DNA of 64,000 nt from Halichoerus grypus (taxonomy: Eukaryota > Chordata > Mammalia > Carnivora > Phocidae): contig NC_135717.1 of the NCBI RefSeq assembly GCF_964656455.1, forward strand, positions 144,288,308-144,352,307, given 5' to 3'. Positions 10,540-23,063 of this stretch are shown here, in pieces; position 1 is the stretch's first letter, and the number at the start of each line of letters is the position of its first letter. Below the pieces are notes generated by a model that made no database searches, had not been told where the DNA came from, and saw only the letters and a program-made list of their open reading frames with translations. Made by a program: the position numbers and the translations under genes.

Positions 10540-10557
10540 AAGAGAGAGAGAGAGAGA
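10540..10557. repeat. (AG)n microsatellite
   Basis: Nine AG dinucleotides in a row. Confidence 0.9.
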
Positions 10558-11559
10558 TTAACTTTCCCAATATGTGCCATTATTTATAGCTGTGTGTAGC
10601 TAGCCCCAAATTATCCTGTGAATCATGGCTCAGAAATACTTATCAGGTAATTCTGCCCGTCTCTAAATATATAAATTAAATATGCTACCACTTTCAGATT
10701 AGTTTAGTATATACCGATGTTACAAAATGATACAGATTCAGTTTCTCCTGATATTTAATAAGCATATACAATGTTTATATAATGTGTTGTTCTGAATTAT
10801 TGCAGAAAAGAAACATTAAGATTCTATAAATAACATCATTCATATTTACAGGCAAAATGTTATTGGGGCATACTTAATCGTTTTAGTGGTCTTCTAGAAA
10901 TTACATACTAAACATACTCGAAGACTTTAAGAAAATGAGATTAATAAGGAGTTTAAGCAGAAAATAAAATTTAAAAATAGAAAGCCAATAGTATACAAGA
11001 GTAGAAGTTAAAATTTTAATTTAATATATAACTTTAATCTTGATGTTTTATTTAACTTTTAAAGCCTTAGTTTATTAATATTTTAAAACTATAGAACACA
11101 GGATCTTTCTTTTAATTAGTTGAGAGGTTGGTATCTCCAGGGAACAATATCATTTTATAAAATGATTCTATGTAAGTATCTGGAGTTGAGGGGTCCCGCT
11201 GCCTTGGACTCATTTAGATTAAACAATGACACCTCCATGGAAATAGAACCTTCTACTTCCAGTTGGGCAGGGATAACATGGCACATTGTAGCAAGAGATG
11301 GAGAAGCACAAAGTAGGATTGCTGCCCACAGAGAAAAATAGAAACATGCTTGCATTGAGAATTCAAATTTCAACTACTTCAGAAACTTCAATTTCACTTA
11401 TACTTAATGTTTAAGGATGTTTTAAAAAACCTTTCAGCAAAAGAACTTTATTTAGGCTCTTTATTATAATATCCCATGATAGCACTTTTCCATGATTTCC
11501 TTTGAATAATTTTCACAAATAAAGAAGCCTGAAATTTCTGTAACTTCAATCTAAAAGAA
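10558..11559. other. unique AT-rich DNA
   Basis: No gene or element recognised. A 73-codon plus frame and a 72-codon minus frame overlap near 11120-11373, with no protein-family features. Confidence 0.5.
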
Positions 11560-12271
11560 GTTTATTATTTTTAACTTTTTAGGGAAACTCCATACTGTTT
11601 TCCACAGTGGCTGCACCAGTTTGGATTCCCATCAACAGTGTAAGAGGGTTTCCCTACCTCTGCATCCTCGACAACACCTATTGTTTCCTGTGTTAATTTT
11701 AGCCTTCTGACTGGTGTGAGGTGATATCTCATTGTAGATTTGATGTGCATTTCCCTGATGATGAGTAATGTTGAGCATCTTTTCATGTGTCTGTTAGGTA
11801 TCTGTATGTCTTGAAAAATACCTGTTCATGTCTTCTGCCCATTTTTTAACTGGATTACTTTTTGGGGGGTGTTGAGTTTTAGAAGTTCTTTATATATTTT
11901 GGATACTAACCCTTTATCTGATATATCATTTCCAAATATCTTCTCCCATTCCATAGATTGCTTTTTAGTTTTGTTTTACCTTTGCTGTGCAAAAACTTTT
12001 TTTTTTATTTTGATGAAGTCCCAATAGTTTATTTTTGTTTTTGTTTCCCTTACCTCAGGAGACATATCTAGTAAGAAGTTGCTATGGCTGATGTCAAAGA
12101 GGTTACTGCCTGTGTTCTCCTCTAGGATTTTTATGGTTTCCTGTTTCACATTTAGGTCTTTCATCCATTTTGAATTTATTTTTGTGTATGATGTAAGAAA
12201 GTAGTCCAGTTTCATTCTTTTGCATGTTGCTGTCCAGTTTTTCCAACACCATTTGTTTAAAAGACTGTCTT
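11560..12271 (-). mobile_element. L1 ORF2 C-terminal fragment, antisense
   Basis: The minus strand reads L1 ORF2 from about the KDLNVKQE region (near 12180) to the [15 protein letters not shown] region (near 11600). The plus strand carries the matching CACTGTTTTCCACAGTGGCTG-type text. There is no 3' UTR or poly(A) at 11560, so the 3' end is lost or rearranged. It stops abruptly at 12271 against a sense-oriented older L1. Confidence 0.93.
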
Positions 12272-13585
12272 CAAAATAGACAAATCTACAGTTATAGTTG
12301 GAAATTTCAACATGCCTCTCTGAGAGATTATTAGAATAATAATAATAATAATAATAAAATGATATATGTAATAAGCCTATATAATAAGAAGATAAAGTTA
12401 TATAAGACTACAACATTATCAATTTGACATTAATATTTACAGAATACTGTATCTAAGAAAAGCAGAATACACATTCAATCCAAGTACACAAACATGGACA
12501 ATCTTCCAGGTAGACCACACTGTGTGTCATAAAAAATAAACCCACAAAATTAAAATAGTTGAAATTATACAAATCATTTTATCTGATCACCACTGAATTA
12601 AACTCTGTATCAATAACAGGAAGACATCTTAAAATGTCCAAACATTTGGAAACAAAACAATACATTTCTAAAAACCCATAAATCAAGGAGAAAATCAAAG
12701 TTAATTTAAAAAATATTTTGAATAAAGTAAAAATAAAAACAACATGTGAAAATATACAGGGCACAAATACAGCAATACTTAGAGGGAAATTAATGAAACC
12801 GAGAACGGAACGGTAATAGTGAAAAATTCAGTAATATCAAAAGGTTGTACATTAATAATATCAATAATTAACTTGAAATGGATATAGACCTAAGTGAAAA
12901 ACCTAAAAAATTTTAGAAGAAACACAGGAGAACATTTGTGTGATCCTGAAATAGGCAAACATGTTTTAGATAGGAGACAAACCAAAAAATTTTATAAAAT
13001 CATTTTGCAGTTATTATTTTTTTTTATAAAGTTAAACTTGCCATATGATCAGCAGTTCCATTCCTAGGTATTTACCCAAGATAAATGAAAACATGTCTAT
13101 AGATAGCCTGTACAAGAATATTTGTAGCAGCTTTTTCATAATTTCCCCAAACTGGAAACAATCAAAATGTCCATCAACTGGCCAATGAATAAAGTATTGT
13201 GGTATAGCCATACAAGGATATTCTACTCAGGATACATAGTTATGGATTACCGAAATGTGATGAATTGACAAGGCCTTATTCGAAGTGAAAGAAGCTGGAC
13301 ATAGAGACCATGTACTCCATGATTCCATTTATAAAAAATGTCCAGAATAGGCACATCCATACAGATAAAAAATAGATTCATGCTTGCCAGGGCCTTGGGT
13401 GGGAAGAAACAATTGATTACAAAGGGGCATGAGGGAACTTTTTGGGGTAATAGAATTATTCTGTGTATTGATTGTAGTGGTGATTTCATAACTTCATAGA
13501 TTTTTCAAAATGCATAGATCTGTGTACCTAAAAAGGGTGAACTTACTGTATATAAATTAAATCACAATAAATCTGGTTTAAAAAA
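12272..13585 (+). mobile_element. old L1M-type element, sense, internally deleted
   Basis: Sense L1 in three blocks. 12275-12810 is the ORF2 endonuclease end and spacer (ACAAATCTACAGTTATAGTTGG, GCAGAATACACATTC, ACTTAGAGGGAAATTAATG). 12870-13020 is an ORF2 C-terminal block (GATATAGACCTAAGTG, TTTTAGAAGAAACACAGGAG). 13030-13580 is the L1M 3' end (CCATTCCTAGGTATTTACCC, AAATGTCCATCAACTGG, GAGGGAACTTTTTGGGG, ATCACAATAAATCTGG). Reverse transcriptase is missing. Much older than the neighbouring antisense L1. Confidence 0.85.
12335..12356. repeat. (AAT)7 microsatellite
   Basis: AAT trinucleotides inside the old L1. Confidence 0.9.
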
Positions 13586-14260
13586 TAGTAAATAAGGAAT
13601 ATAGAATAGCATTTAGCAGGTTTAATATCCAAATATTAGTATTCATTCAATAAGACCTCAAAAGTATGGAGGGGAGAAAATTATCAAAGATAGATAAAAT
13701 CATTCTCACAAGTAGAGGAAATGAATCTCTAGATTAAAAGAACTGCACATGCACATGTGTATACACACACAGACACACACATACACGCAGAGATGTAAAC
13801 AAGATCCACACCATGGTCATAAAAACTCAGATCAAGAAGTATAAAGATGAGAATCACATATCCTTCATTTGGGGAAAAATAAAAGACCATAAACAGAATG
13901 TCAAAAATCAGAAAAACATCAGTCATCAGCAAAGGTGGAATCTAGTAGACAAAAGAGCTAAGTTTTTAGAATTCTGAGTGAAAATTTTTTCAATTTAGAT
14001 TTAGCCTTCACCAAATGTAAGAGTGAAATTAGCATTTTTAAACACGCATGTTATCAATAATTTACTGTGTATTAATCCATTCTTGAGGCTTTTGTGAGAT
14101 ATGTTCCACCATTATAAGGGAGTACATGAAGAAAGTAGACATAAGCTCTAGGAATCAGGAGATCTAGCACCAAATTGTGAAGGAAATTTCAGGTTAGTAG
14201 TCTGCTCTTCAATTTCTTTCATTATATTTTCTATCACATCAGCTAAATAAACAAATTTCA
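13586..14260. other. unique DNA with degenerate CA tract
   Basis: An imperfect (CA)n stretch at 13741-13795. The 67-codon minus frame at 13729-13932 is rich in cysteine only because of this repeat. 14120-14170 has weak MIR resemblance, not enough to call. Confidence 0.5.
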
Positions 14261-14275
14261 AAATCTCAAACAACA

Positions 14276-14467
14276 GGGCGCCTGGGTGGCTCAGTTGGTT
14301 GGGCGACTGCCTTCGGCTCAGATCATGATCCTGGAGTCCCGGGATCGAGTCCCGCATCGGGCTCCCTGCTCGGCAGGGAGTCTGCTTCTCCCTCTGACCC
14401 TCCCCCCTCTCATGCTCTCTCTCTCTCATTCTCTCTCAATTGAATAAATAAAATCTTTAAAAAAAAA
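14276..14467 (+). mobile_element. SINEC, young, sense
   Basis: GGGCGCCTGGGTGGCTCAGT, TTGGGCGACTGCCTTCGG, GGATCGAGTCCCGC, CCCTCTGACCCTCCC, a CT run, AATAAATAAAATCTTT and poly(A). Target-site duplication AAATCTCAAACAACA (14261-14275) versus AAATATCAAACAACA (14468-14482) has one mismatch. Same variant group as 9753. Confidence 0.98.
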
Positions 14468-14482
14468 AAATATCAAACAACA

Positions 14483-15904
14483 TTTTATACTTTGTACCTT
14501 CTAGGAATGTTTTATAAATAATAGACTTAATCTGTTTTAAAAGTAAGCTTTAGATTTATCATCAGTGCACATATTCTTCAATATGCATGATATGTGTTCA
14601 ATTTCAGTTTTTAGTGTTTAAGCTCTTTAAAACAATTTAATAATGTGTAATTATTTTCTGTTTCTACTTAGATGTCTATAAGTTCATCTAAATACTTTCT
14701 TTTACTTTAAAATGATTACAAAGTCAAGAAACAGAATATTTAACTGCTGAGCAATACTTTCTTTGCCTTTTTGAAGATGAGTTGCTTTGGACAATATTAA
14801 AAAAAATCCAATTCATCAATGACTTGTCAGTTTTTAATATGTGATGACAGCCTGTCAATTGACAAGACTGTAGGAAAGCATTTTCATTACTAAGTTGACA
14901 TTATAACTTGATGAATCCTGTGTTTCAATGACAGTCATTCTTTGCCTTTCAATTGGCATGTTCTATTTAGAATTCAGTACAAGACATATTATGATAAAGG
15001 TCATTGGTTTAAAAACTATGCCCTTCCTAGTCTTTTCACTTTTAAATGGAAAACACAAAGCACAATTTCTTGCATTCAGAAACTTATATTTTTAGAATAG
15101 TTTGATTGGTTGACTTACATAATTGCAAATATTTTAGAGCTATGCAAAATCAGTATCTTACTCTCTAAATGACATGTTGCAGAAATATTTACTTCAAGAT
15201 GCATCATCACAATGATTAGCAAATGAAATTTAAAAATTAATAAAGGCAATTTACTGAGAAAGATAGCTTAACTCTTGTTCAAAGCTCCAGATTTATCTTA
15301 ACAAATAAGTAGGTGTGATTCCAGATCATCTTAACACATTATTTTTACATGTAAAATTATGCCATTACCCTGAAAAGAATGCAAAATATCCATAACTGAT
15401 TTTAACTTAGACTATCTTCCTTTGAGACCCCAAATTATGCAGAATCCCATCTCTATTATCAATATCCAGTGTTCTACCTAGAATTTGGTTGACTAGTTTG
15501 TGCCTGAAATTGCTCTGATGGAAGCTCCCAGTAATCCCATCTTTATTAATGTTATGTGAGGTTGTTCTTATAGGTTCTTTAATCAGAGAATGGAGGCAAA
15601 TCCAAAAGTCAAGAGTCATTTCTTGAAGTGACCCTGGGGCTTCACAATAAAAAATTTTGACTCTATAAAGCTGTGAAGACGAGGGCAATTTTATGCTGAA
15701 GGGACTGAGATGATGAAGTAATGCCTGACAAGATACCTTGGGAACGAGAATTCCATATTGGTTCCAGGTTTTATGTAAGCATCACCTAAAAGCAAAACCC
15801 TCCAGAAGCAGCCACTACTCAACCGCAGAAATAGGTTAGAGAACCATGCTCACACATACTTTTGCATTTGAGTAATGAGGCAAGTTGTTTTTGTGGCTAA
15901 TTTC
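14483..15904. other. unique DNA, possible conserved non-coding block
   Basis: No repeat recognised over about 1.4 kb. 14760-15010 is not low-complexity and has clustered TGTCA/TGACA motifs, including the perfect palindrome TGTCAATTGACA at 14853-14864. This fits a regulatory element but is not evidence for one. A 93-codon minus frame at 15407-15688 has no recognisable family. Confidence 0.45.
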
Positions 15905-16040
15905 ATGTTTAAGGGCACATGCTTTGGACATAGAAAGACCTGAGATTTAAAATCTGCCACTTACTAGCTGCATAAACTTGGACAAATAATTTTCTGCTCT
16001 GAACTGCTATTTCTTGACCTATATGTAATTGTATTTCTGT
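15905..16040 (+). repeat. MIR SINE
   Basis: GGACATAGAAAGACCTGAGATTTAAAATC, CTGCCACTTACTAGCTGCATAAAC, TTGGACAAATAATTTTCTGC. The 5' half of a MIR with a clear core. Confidence 0.88.
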
Positions 16041-16609
16041 AGTAGTTTTCCTATGGGTAATTGCCCATGCTCACACACTACAGAACATCTATCCCTTTTC
16101 CAAAGTCCTCTCCAGTTTTTTTATGGAGGCCATGGGAATGTCTCAAATGTGCTTATGAAGAGAATTCTTATGTTCCTTGCTCCCCAGTATTCTCATGAGT
16201 TGATATCATTACAAGTGGAACTTCGGCAAGATTCCTGCTGGTGGCCTCGTTAGGATACTTGTCTTTGTCCTCTTTCATTGCTCCTCATTTAGTGTCCTCC
16301 CCCTTAAAGGCCTCTGACCCTATGAAAAATTAGTTCAGGTGGATCAATGTTCAGTGACATCAAATATTGATCAGGTCTTCAATAAAACCAGAACTTTCAT
16401 CCCAATTGAGGCTCAGTTAAGACCCATATTGGGTACAAAACTAGAATAAGAATTTATACACCCAGGCTTGTGCAAAGGTAATTTATGCATAGTTATTATG
16501 TTTCTTCTGTGATCCAAACACTGTAAAAGAAGTGCTAACATGTATTAACTAATTTGAAATCTATATACCACAGACTATGCAGAATTACTATTTTGCTAAT
16601 TTCACAGAT
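16041..16609. other. unique DNA
   Basis: Nothing recognised. One 74-codon plus frame (16029-16253) without family features. Confidence 0.5.
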
Positions 16610-16624
16610 GAAGCTACTGAAATT

Positions 16625-17719
16625 ATTTTATTTTATTTTATTAAATTCAATTAATTAGCATATAATGTATCATTAATTTCGGATGTAGAGTTCAGTTACT
16701 CATCAATTGCATATAACACCCAGTGCTCATTACATCATGTGACTTCCTGAATGCCCATCACCCAGTTATCCCTCCCCCCGACCTCCCCTCCAGCAATGCT
16801 CAGTTTGTTTTCTATAGTTAAGAGTCTCTTATGGTTTGTCTCCCTCTCTGATTTTGTCTTGTTTTATTTTCCCTCCCTTCCTCTATGCTCTTGTTTTGTT
16901 TTTTAAATTCCACATATGAGTGAAACCATATGACAATTGCCTTTCTCTGATTGACTTATTTTGCTTAGCATAATACCCTTCAGTTCTATCCACATCATTG
17001 CAAAAAGTAAGATTTCATCCTTTTTGATGGCTGAGTAATGTTCCATTATATATAGAAATAATGAATTTATATGTATAGAAACAGATGAATTAATAAAGAA
17101 AATGTAGCATATATATATTATTAATTCATCTGTTGATGGACATCTGGGCTCTTTCCATAGTTTGGCTATTGTGGATATTGCTGCTATAAACATTGGGGTG
17201 CAGGTGCCCCTTCTGACCACAATGTTTATAGCCTTTGGGGTAGATACCTAGTAGTGCAATTTTCTGGGTCATAGGGTAGCTCTATTTTCAACTTTTTGAG
17301 GAACCTCCATACTGTTTTCCAGAGTGGCTGTGCTAGCTTACATTCCCACCAACAGTGTAGGAGGGTTCCCCTTTCTCCATATCCTCACCAATATTTGTTG
17401 TTTCCTGACGTGTTAGTTTTAGCCATTCTGACTGGTGTGAGGTGGTATCTCATTGTGGTTTTGATTTATATTTCCCTGATGCTGAGTGATGTGGAGCATT
17501 TTTTTCATGTCTGTTGGCCATTTGTATGTCTTCTTTGGAGAAATATCTGTTCATGTCTTCTGCCCATTTCTTGACTGGGTTATTTGTTTTTTGGGTGTTG
17601 AGTTTGATAAGTTCTTTATAGATCTTGGGTACTAGCCCTTTATCTGATAAGACATTTGCAAATATATTCTTCCATTCTATAGGTTGTCTTTTTGTTTTGT
17701 TGACTGTTTCCTTTGCTGT
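16625..17719 (-). mobile_element. 5'-truncated L1 with intact target-site duplication
   Basis: A clean retrotransposition unit. The antisense tail (TTTTATTTTATTTTATTAAA) starts at 16625, followed by the L1 3' UTR (to about 16902) and the ORF2 C-terminus (MVSLICGI end near 16903-16930, up through [16 protein letters not shown]) to 17719. The perfect 15-bp duplication GAAGCTACTGAAATT is at 16610-16624 and 17720-17734. About 1.1 kb, so 5' truncated like most L1 copies. ORF2 is also damaged (extra sequence after TDEL). Confidence 0.98.
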
Positions 17720-17835
17720 GAAGCTACTGAAATTTAAAGAAATTTGTCTAAATGGAAACAGCCAGTAAGTAACTGAACTGGATCTTGAAACTTGTCTGCT
17801 GCCATCTATAGCTGAATCAATATAGATAGCATGTT

Positions 17836-17861
17836 CCTCTCTCTCTCCCTCTCTCTCTCTT
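17836..17861. repeat. (CT)n microsatellite
   Basis: CT dinucleotides with two CCC/CCT interruptions. Confidence 0.9.
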
Positions 17862-18175
17862 TAGTTATCTAGCTCTATCTAATTCCATATGTTTAACAAA
17901 ACAAACAATATGCAAATTTGTGGTAGTGTCGTTTTTTTAAAAAAAATATTACTAAGTAGCTAATAATTTCCAAAATCAAATATAACATTTAGCAATCACA
18001 AATTTATGTCGATTATTTTTAAAAATAAATATAAGGATTATGTTTATAACAATGTTCTGGAAGAGTATTTGAAAAAGGTATAAGTGCCTATCAATGGGGG
18101 AATATTTAAATATTTTGTGGTTGATCCAAATAATCATAAAAATAATAAGAGTCAATGTATCAGAGGAGAAGTTCT

Positions 18176-18310
18176 CAACATGTGGTTTGCAAACCTTTAG
18201 GGTCTCCAAGATCCTTTCAAGAGTTTTCCTTGTTAAAATAATTTTCTTAACAATAATGTTACTTGTTATTTTCATCGTGTTGACATTTGCACTGATGGTG
18301 CTAAATCAAT
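18176..18310 (+). repeat. unclassified old repeat
   Basis: GAAGTTCTCAACATGTGGTTTG, TTTAGGGTCTCCAAGATCC and GTGTTGACATTTGCACTGATGG resemble a widespread mammalian repeat. I recall the text but not the family. Confidence 0.4.
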
Positions 18311-18314
18311 GGTG

Positions 18315-18835
18315 AATGTGTTAGCTACTGTGTGACAAACCATTGCAAAGCTTAGTGGCTTAACACAACAAATGTTTTACTTCTTACAGTTCAGTGGGTC
18401 AGGAATTCAGTAGTTTGGCTGGGTGGTTATGGCTAGTTTCTCATGAAACTAGATCAGATGTTGGGTGGGGCTAAATATTATGAAGTCTTGATTAATACTG
18501 GATGGAGGATCCTTTTTAAAAAAGTGTGTCATTCACATGGCTGGCAAATGTTAGGCTATTGGTGGAAGACCTCAGTTCCTTCCCACTTGGGCCTCTCTGT
18601 AGGGCTGTTTGTCCTCACAACATGTAGCTAGCTTCCTCCAAGAGAACCAGCCAAAAATGTCAATGCCTTTTACGATCTAACCTCTAGATATGCACACCAT
18701 CACTTTCACAACAACCTATTAGTCACACACTTCAGTCCTATTCAACATGGAAAAGGACTACTCAAGGACATAAATGGCAGAAAATGAGAAGCATGGAGGG
18801 TCATTTTGGAGGTTGGCTATCACAGAGAGTTAATT
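18315..18835 (+). repeat. LTR-like old repeat fragment
   Basis: TTAGCTACTGTGTGACAAACC, AGCTTAGTGGCTTAACACAAC, CTTCTTACAGTTCAGTGGGTCAG, CACATGGCTGGCAAATG. This is the style of an old LTR-class mammalian repeat starting with a TGTGACAAACCA..TAGTGGCTTAA block. Subfamily not assigned. Confidence 0.5.
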
Positions 18836-19119
18836 TGCAGGCCCCTTAGCCTAAATCCAAGCAGTGACATCCAAGAGTTCTAGTAGTTATCATACTCTTC
18901 AACACCTATGTACATGTTCTTAAAATATATATTCTAAATTTGGCTGCTTTGACTATTAAATGGAACATTGCATATATTCTTTTGTGTCTTGTTTCTGTCA
19001 TTTACCATTATAGTCGTAATATTCATATACCTATTTTCCACTATCTTGAAAGTCAGAAAACGTCGTTCAAGTCATACTCAGTCATGTATCTTTGACCCAC
19101 TGATCTGTTTCCTACTTAT

Positions 19120-19305
19120 ATCAGTGTATGTGATTAGATTGGGTGTGCCTGGTTAATCCAGTATCATATCCTATCTCAAAATTCTTTAAACTTTATCACA
19201 TCTACAAGGTCCTTTTGGTCATGTAAAGTAACATATTCACCAGGTTCCAGGAATAAGGACAAGGACATCTTGGGAGGCCATTATTCTGCTTACTAAATAG
19301 GTCCA
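19120..19305 (+). repeat. LTR 3' end (MaLR/ERVL-like), old
   Basis: GTTAATCCAGTATCATATCC, CTTTAAACTTTATCACATCTAC, AAGTAACATATTCACCAGGTTCC, GGACATCTTGGGAGGCCATTATTCTGC. This is the usual 3' end of an old solo-LTR family (same style as the 5' parts at 39207 and 40885). No coding part is present. Confidence 0.6.
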
Positions 19306-19640
19306 GACAGGCTTTTAGAAGCCTATGAAATTTCCAAGGAATAAAACATTAAAACAATACAAGAAGTTATGCAGTTATCTAACTCCTCTTAAGAGACCAA
19401 CGTAAATCCAGTGCTAAAATCAGAGAATAGGACACACACAAAAATGTTAAGTACCTCTCATCTTTACAACTACCCTTATTATAGTAGTAGCAAATCAAAT
19501 AAGCAGTAAACTAAGGGAATAATAAATCCTAATCTTATTAATACCAGAAGTGCAAAGATATTTCAACATTACAAAATCTATAAATTATTTCATCATTTCA
19601 TCTATCCTATCAATAGGTCAAAGGAGAAATATATTCACAT

Positions 19641-19778
19641 TTATGTGTGTGTATGTATATATATAAATGGTGTATGTATATAAATACATATATAAATATA
19701 TATATATACACATATATAAATATATATATATATACATATATATATATACATATACATATACATATATATATATATATT
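19641..19778. repeat. (TA)n / (TATACA)n microsatellite
   Basis: Mixed TA, TATACA and TATAAA units over about 140 bp. The minus-strand frame here (IYIYVYVY) is a repeat artefact. Confidence 0.95.
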
Positions 19779-19950
19779 CATCTGAATAAATACAGGGTAG
19801 GAATTTAATGAAAGTCAATTTAAACCATGATTAAATAAGAAGCATTTGGACAAACTAGAAATAGAAATGTGCTTTATCTGCTGTAAATGTACATATACAT
19901 AACAATACTGTATTGTACTCTCAAAAATTTTTTAAGAAGGTAGAGATCAT

Positions 19951-20149
19951 GGGGCACCTGGGTGGTGCAGTTGGTTAAGTGTCCAACTCTTGGTTTTGGC
20001 TCAGGTTGTGATCTCAGGGTTGTGAGATCAAGCCCTGCCTGGGCTCCACGCTCAGCAGAGTGTCTTCTTGAGATTCTCTCTTCCCCTGCCCCTCCCACTC
20101 ATGTTCTCTCTCTCTCTCTCTCAAAATTGAATACATAAATATTTAAAAG
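19951..20149 (+). mobile_element. SINEC, older variant, sense
   Basis: GGGGCACCTGGGTGGTGCAG, TGTCCAACTCTTGGTTTTGGC, GGGTTGTGAGATCAAGCCC, CTTGAGATTCTCTC, a CT run and a degraded tail. AAGAAGGTAGA occurs at 19934-19944 and 20150-20160 as the target duplication. Six bases (GATCAT) sit between it and the head. Confidence 0.95.
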
Positions 20150-20439
20150 AAGAAGGTAGATTTTGTGTTATGTATTTTTTTTTAAAAAATTCCATTTTAG
20201 TTAACAATGTTATATTAGTTTCAGTGCTTGTCTTGATAAATGTACTCTTAACCCCTTCACCTATTTAACACATCCCCCCACCCATCTCCCTTCTGTTAAC
20301 CACCACAATGTTCTCTATAGGTAGACTCCGATTTTTGTTTTGTCTCTTTTTTACTTGGTCAATTTGTTTTGTTTCATGAATACCACATATGAATGAAATA
20401 TATGGCATTTGTCTTTCTCTGACTGATTTCTTTCACTTT

Positions 20440-23031
20440 AGCATTACACTCTCTACATCCATCCATGTTGTTGCAAATGGCAAGACTTCATTATTTTTTA
20501 TGGTTGAGTAATATTGCATTGTATATACACACTGCTCTTCTTTAACCATTCACCTATCGATGTACATGTGAGCAGTTTCCATAATTTGGCTATTATAAAT
20601 AATGCTGCTATAAATATAGGGCTTCATATATCTTTTTGAGTTAGTGTTTTCATATTGTTTGGGTAAATACCCAGTAGTGGAATTACTGGGTCATATGATA
20701 ATTTTATTTTTAATTTTTTGAGGACCCTCCACACTGTCTTCCACAGTGGCTGCCCCAGTTTTCATTCCCACCAACAGTGCACAAGGGCTCTTTTTCTCCA
20801 CATCCTCATCAACACCCGTTGTTTCTTGTGTTTTTTATTTTAGCCATTCTGACAAGTGTGAGGTGATATTTCATTGTAGTTTTGATTTGCAATTCCCTGA
20901 TCTGTGATGTTGAGCATCTTTTCATGTATCTGTTGGCCATCTCTGTGTTTTCTTTGCAGAAATGTCTGTTCATGTCTTCTGCTCATTTTTAAATTGGATT
21001 ATTTGTTTTCTGGGTGTTGAATTATGTAAGCTCTTCATATATTTTGGATACTAACCCTTTATCAGATATGTCATTTGCAAATATCTTCTCCCATTCAACA
21101 GGCTGTTAGTTTTGTTGATTATTTGCTATGCAGAAGTTTCTTATTTTGATGTAGTCCCAATAGTTTATTTTTTCTCTTATTTCCCTTGCCTCAGCAGACA
21201 TATACAGAAAAATACTGCTATGCTTGAAGTCAGAGAAATTACTGCCTCTGTTCTCTTATATGATTTTTATGTTTTCAGGTCTCACATTTAGCTCTTTAAT
21301 CCATTTTGAGTTTATTCTTGTGTATGGTGTAAGAAAGTTGTCCAGTCTCATTCTTTTGCATGGAGCTGTCAGTTTTCCCAACATTATTTGTTGAAGAGAC
21401 TTTTTTCCCCATATTCTTGTCTTCTTTGTAATAGAGTAATTAACCATATAAGTGTGGGTTCACTTCTGGTCTCTCAATCCTGTTCCATTGATCTATGTGT
21501 CCATTTTTGTGCCACTGCCATACTCTTTTGATCACTGCAGCTTTATAGTATATCTTCAAATCTGGTATTGTGATACCTTCCAGTTTTGTTCTTCTTTTTC
21601 AAGATTACTTTGGCTATTCAGGGTCTTTTGTGGTTCCATACAAATTTTAGGATTCTTTGCTCTAGTTCTTGAAAAATGCTGTTGGTATTTTCATAGGGAT
21701 TGCATTAAATCTGTAGATAATTTTGGAAATATGGACATTTTAACAATATTTGTTCTTCCAATCCGTGAGCATAGAATATCTTTCCTTTTGTTGTATTATC
21801 TTCAGTTTCTTTCATCAATGTTTTCTAGCTTTCAGAGTACTTGTCTTTCACCTCCTTGGCTACATTTATTCCTAGTTATTTTATTAATTTTTGTGCAATT
21901 ATAAGCGGGATTGTTTTCTTAATTTATCTTTGTGCTGCTTCATTATTAGTGCATAGAAATGCAGTGGATTTCTGAATATTGGTTCTGTATCCTGTGATCT
22001 TACTAAATTCATTTATTAGTTCTAGTAGTTTTTTGGTGGGGTCTTTAGGATTTTCTCTATATAGTATCATGTCATCTGCAGAGGGTAAAAGTTTTACTTC
22101 TTCCTTACCAATTTGGATGCTTTTTTTTTCTTGTCTGATTGCTGTGGCTAGGGTTTCCAATACTATGTTGAATATAAGTGGTGAGAATGCACATCCTTGT
22201 CTTGATTCCTGACCTTAAGGGAAAAGCTCTCAGTTTTTCATCATTGAGTATGATGTCAGTTGTAAGTTTTTCATATATGGCCTTCTTTATGATATGGTAT
22301 GTTCCTGCTAAGCCTATTTTGTTGAGTTTTTATCATGAATGGATATTGCACTTTGTCAAATGCTTTTTCTGCATCTATTAAAATGAGCATATGGTTTTTA
22401 TCCTTTCTCTTATTGATATAATGAATCATGTTGATTGATTTGAAAAAAAATTGATTTGTTGAAAATTTGAAAATTTGAACCACCCATGCATCACAGGAAT
22501 AAATCTCAGTTGATCATGGTGAATATTTTTTTTAAAGTATTGTTGGATTTGGTTTGCTAATAATTTGTTGAGGATTTTTGCATCTATGTTCATAAGAGAT
22601 ATGGTTCTTTTTTTGATATTGTCTTTATCTGATTTTGATATCAAGGGAATGCTGGCCTCATAGAATGAAATTGAAAGCCTTCTTTCTTCTTCTATATTTT
22701 GGAAGAGTTTAAGAATAGGTACTAACTCTTCTTTAAATATGTGGTAGAATTCACTTGTGAAGCCATCTGTTCCTGAACTTTTGATTGTTGGGAGTTTTTT
22801 GATTATTGATTTGATTTCTTTGCTGGTAATCAGTCTGCTCAAATTTTCTATTTCTTCCTGATTCAGTTTTAGGATGTACGTGTTCTAGGAATTTATCCAT
22901 TTCTTCTAGGTTATCCAGTTTGTTGGCATATAATTTTTCATAATATTCTCTTACAATCGTTTTTATTTCTGTGTTGTTTGTTGTTATTTCTCCTCTTTCA
23001 TTTCTGATTTTGTTTATTTGAATCCTCTCTC

Positions 23032-23063
<32 letters not shown>

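Noticed and set aside
15407..15688. 93-codon minus frame in repeat-free DNA
   Set aside because: Composition and length fit chance; no motif recognised.
21452..21904. 150-codon plus frame
   Set aside because: It is the antisense of L1-D ORF2; the hydrophobic phenylalanine- and leucine-rich text is typical of antisense L1.
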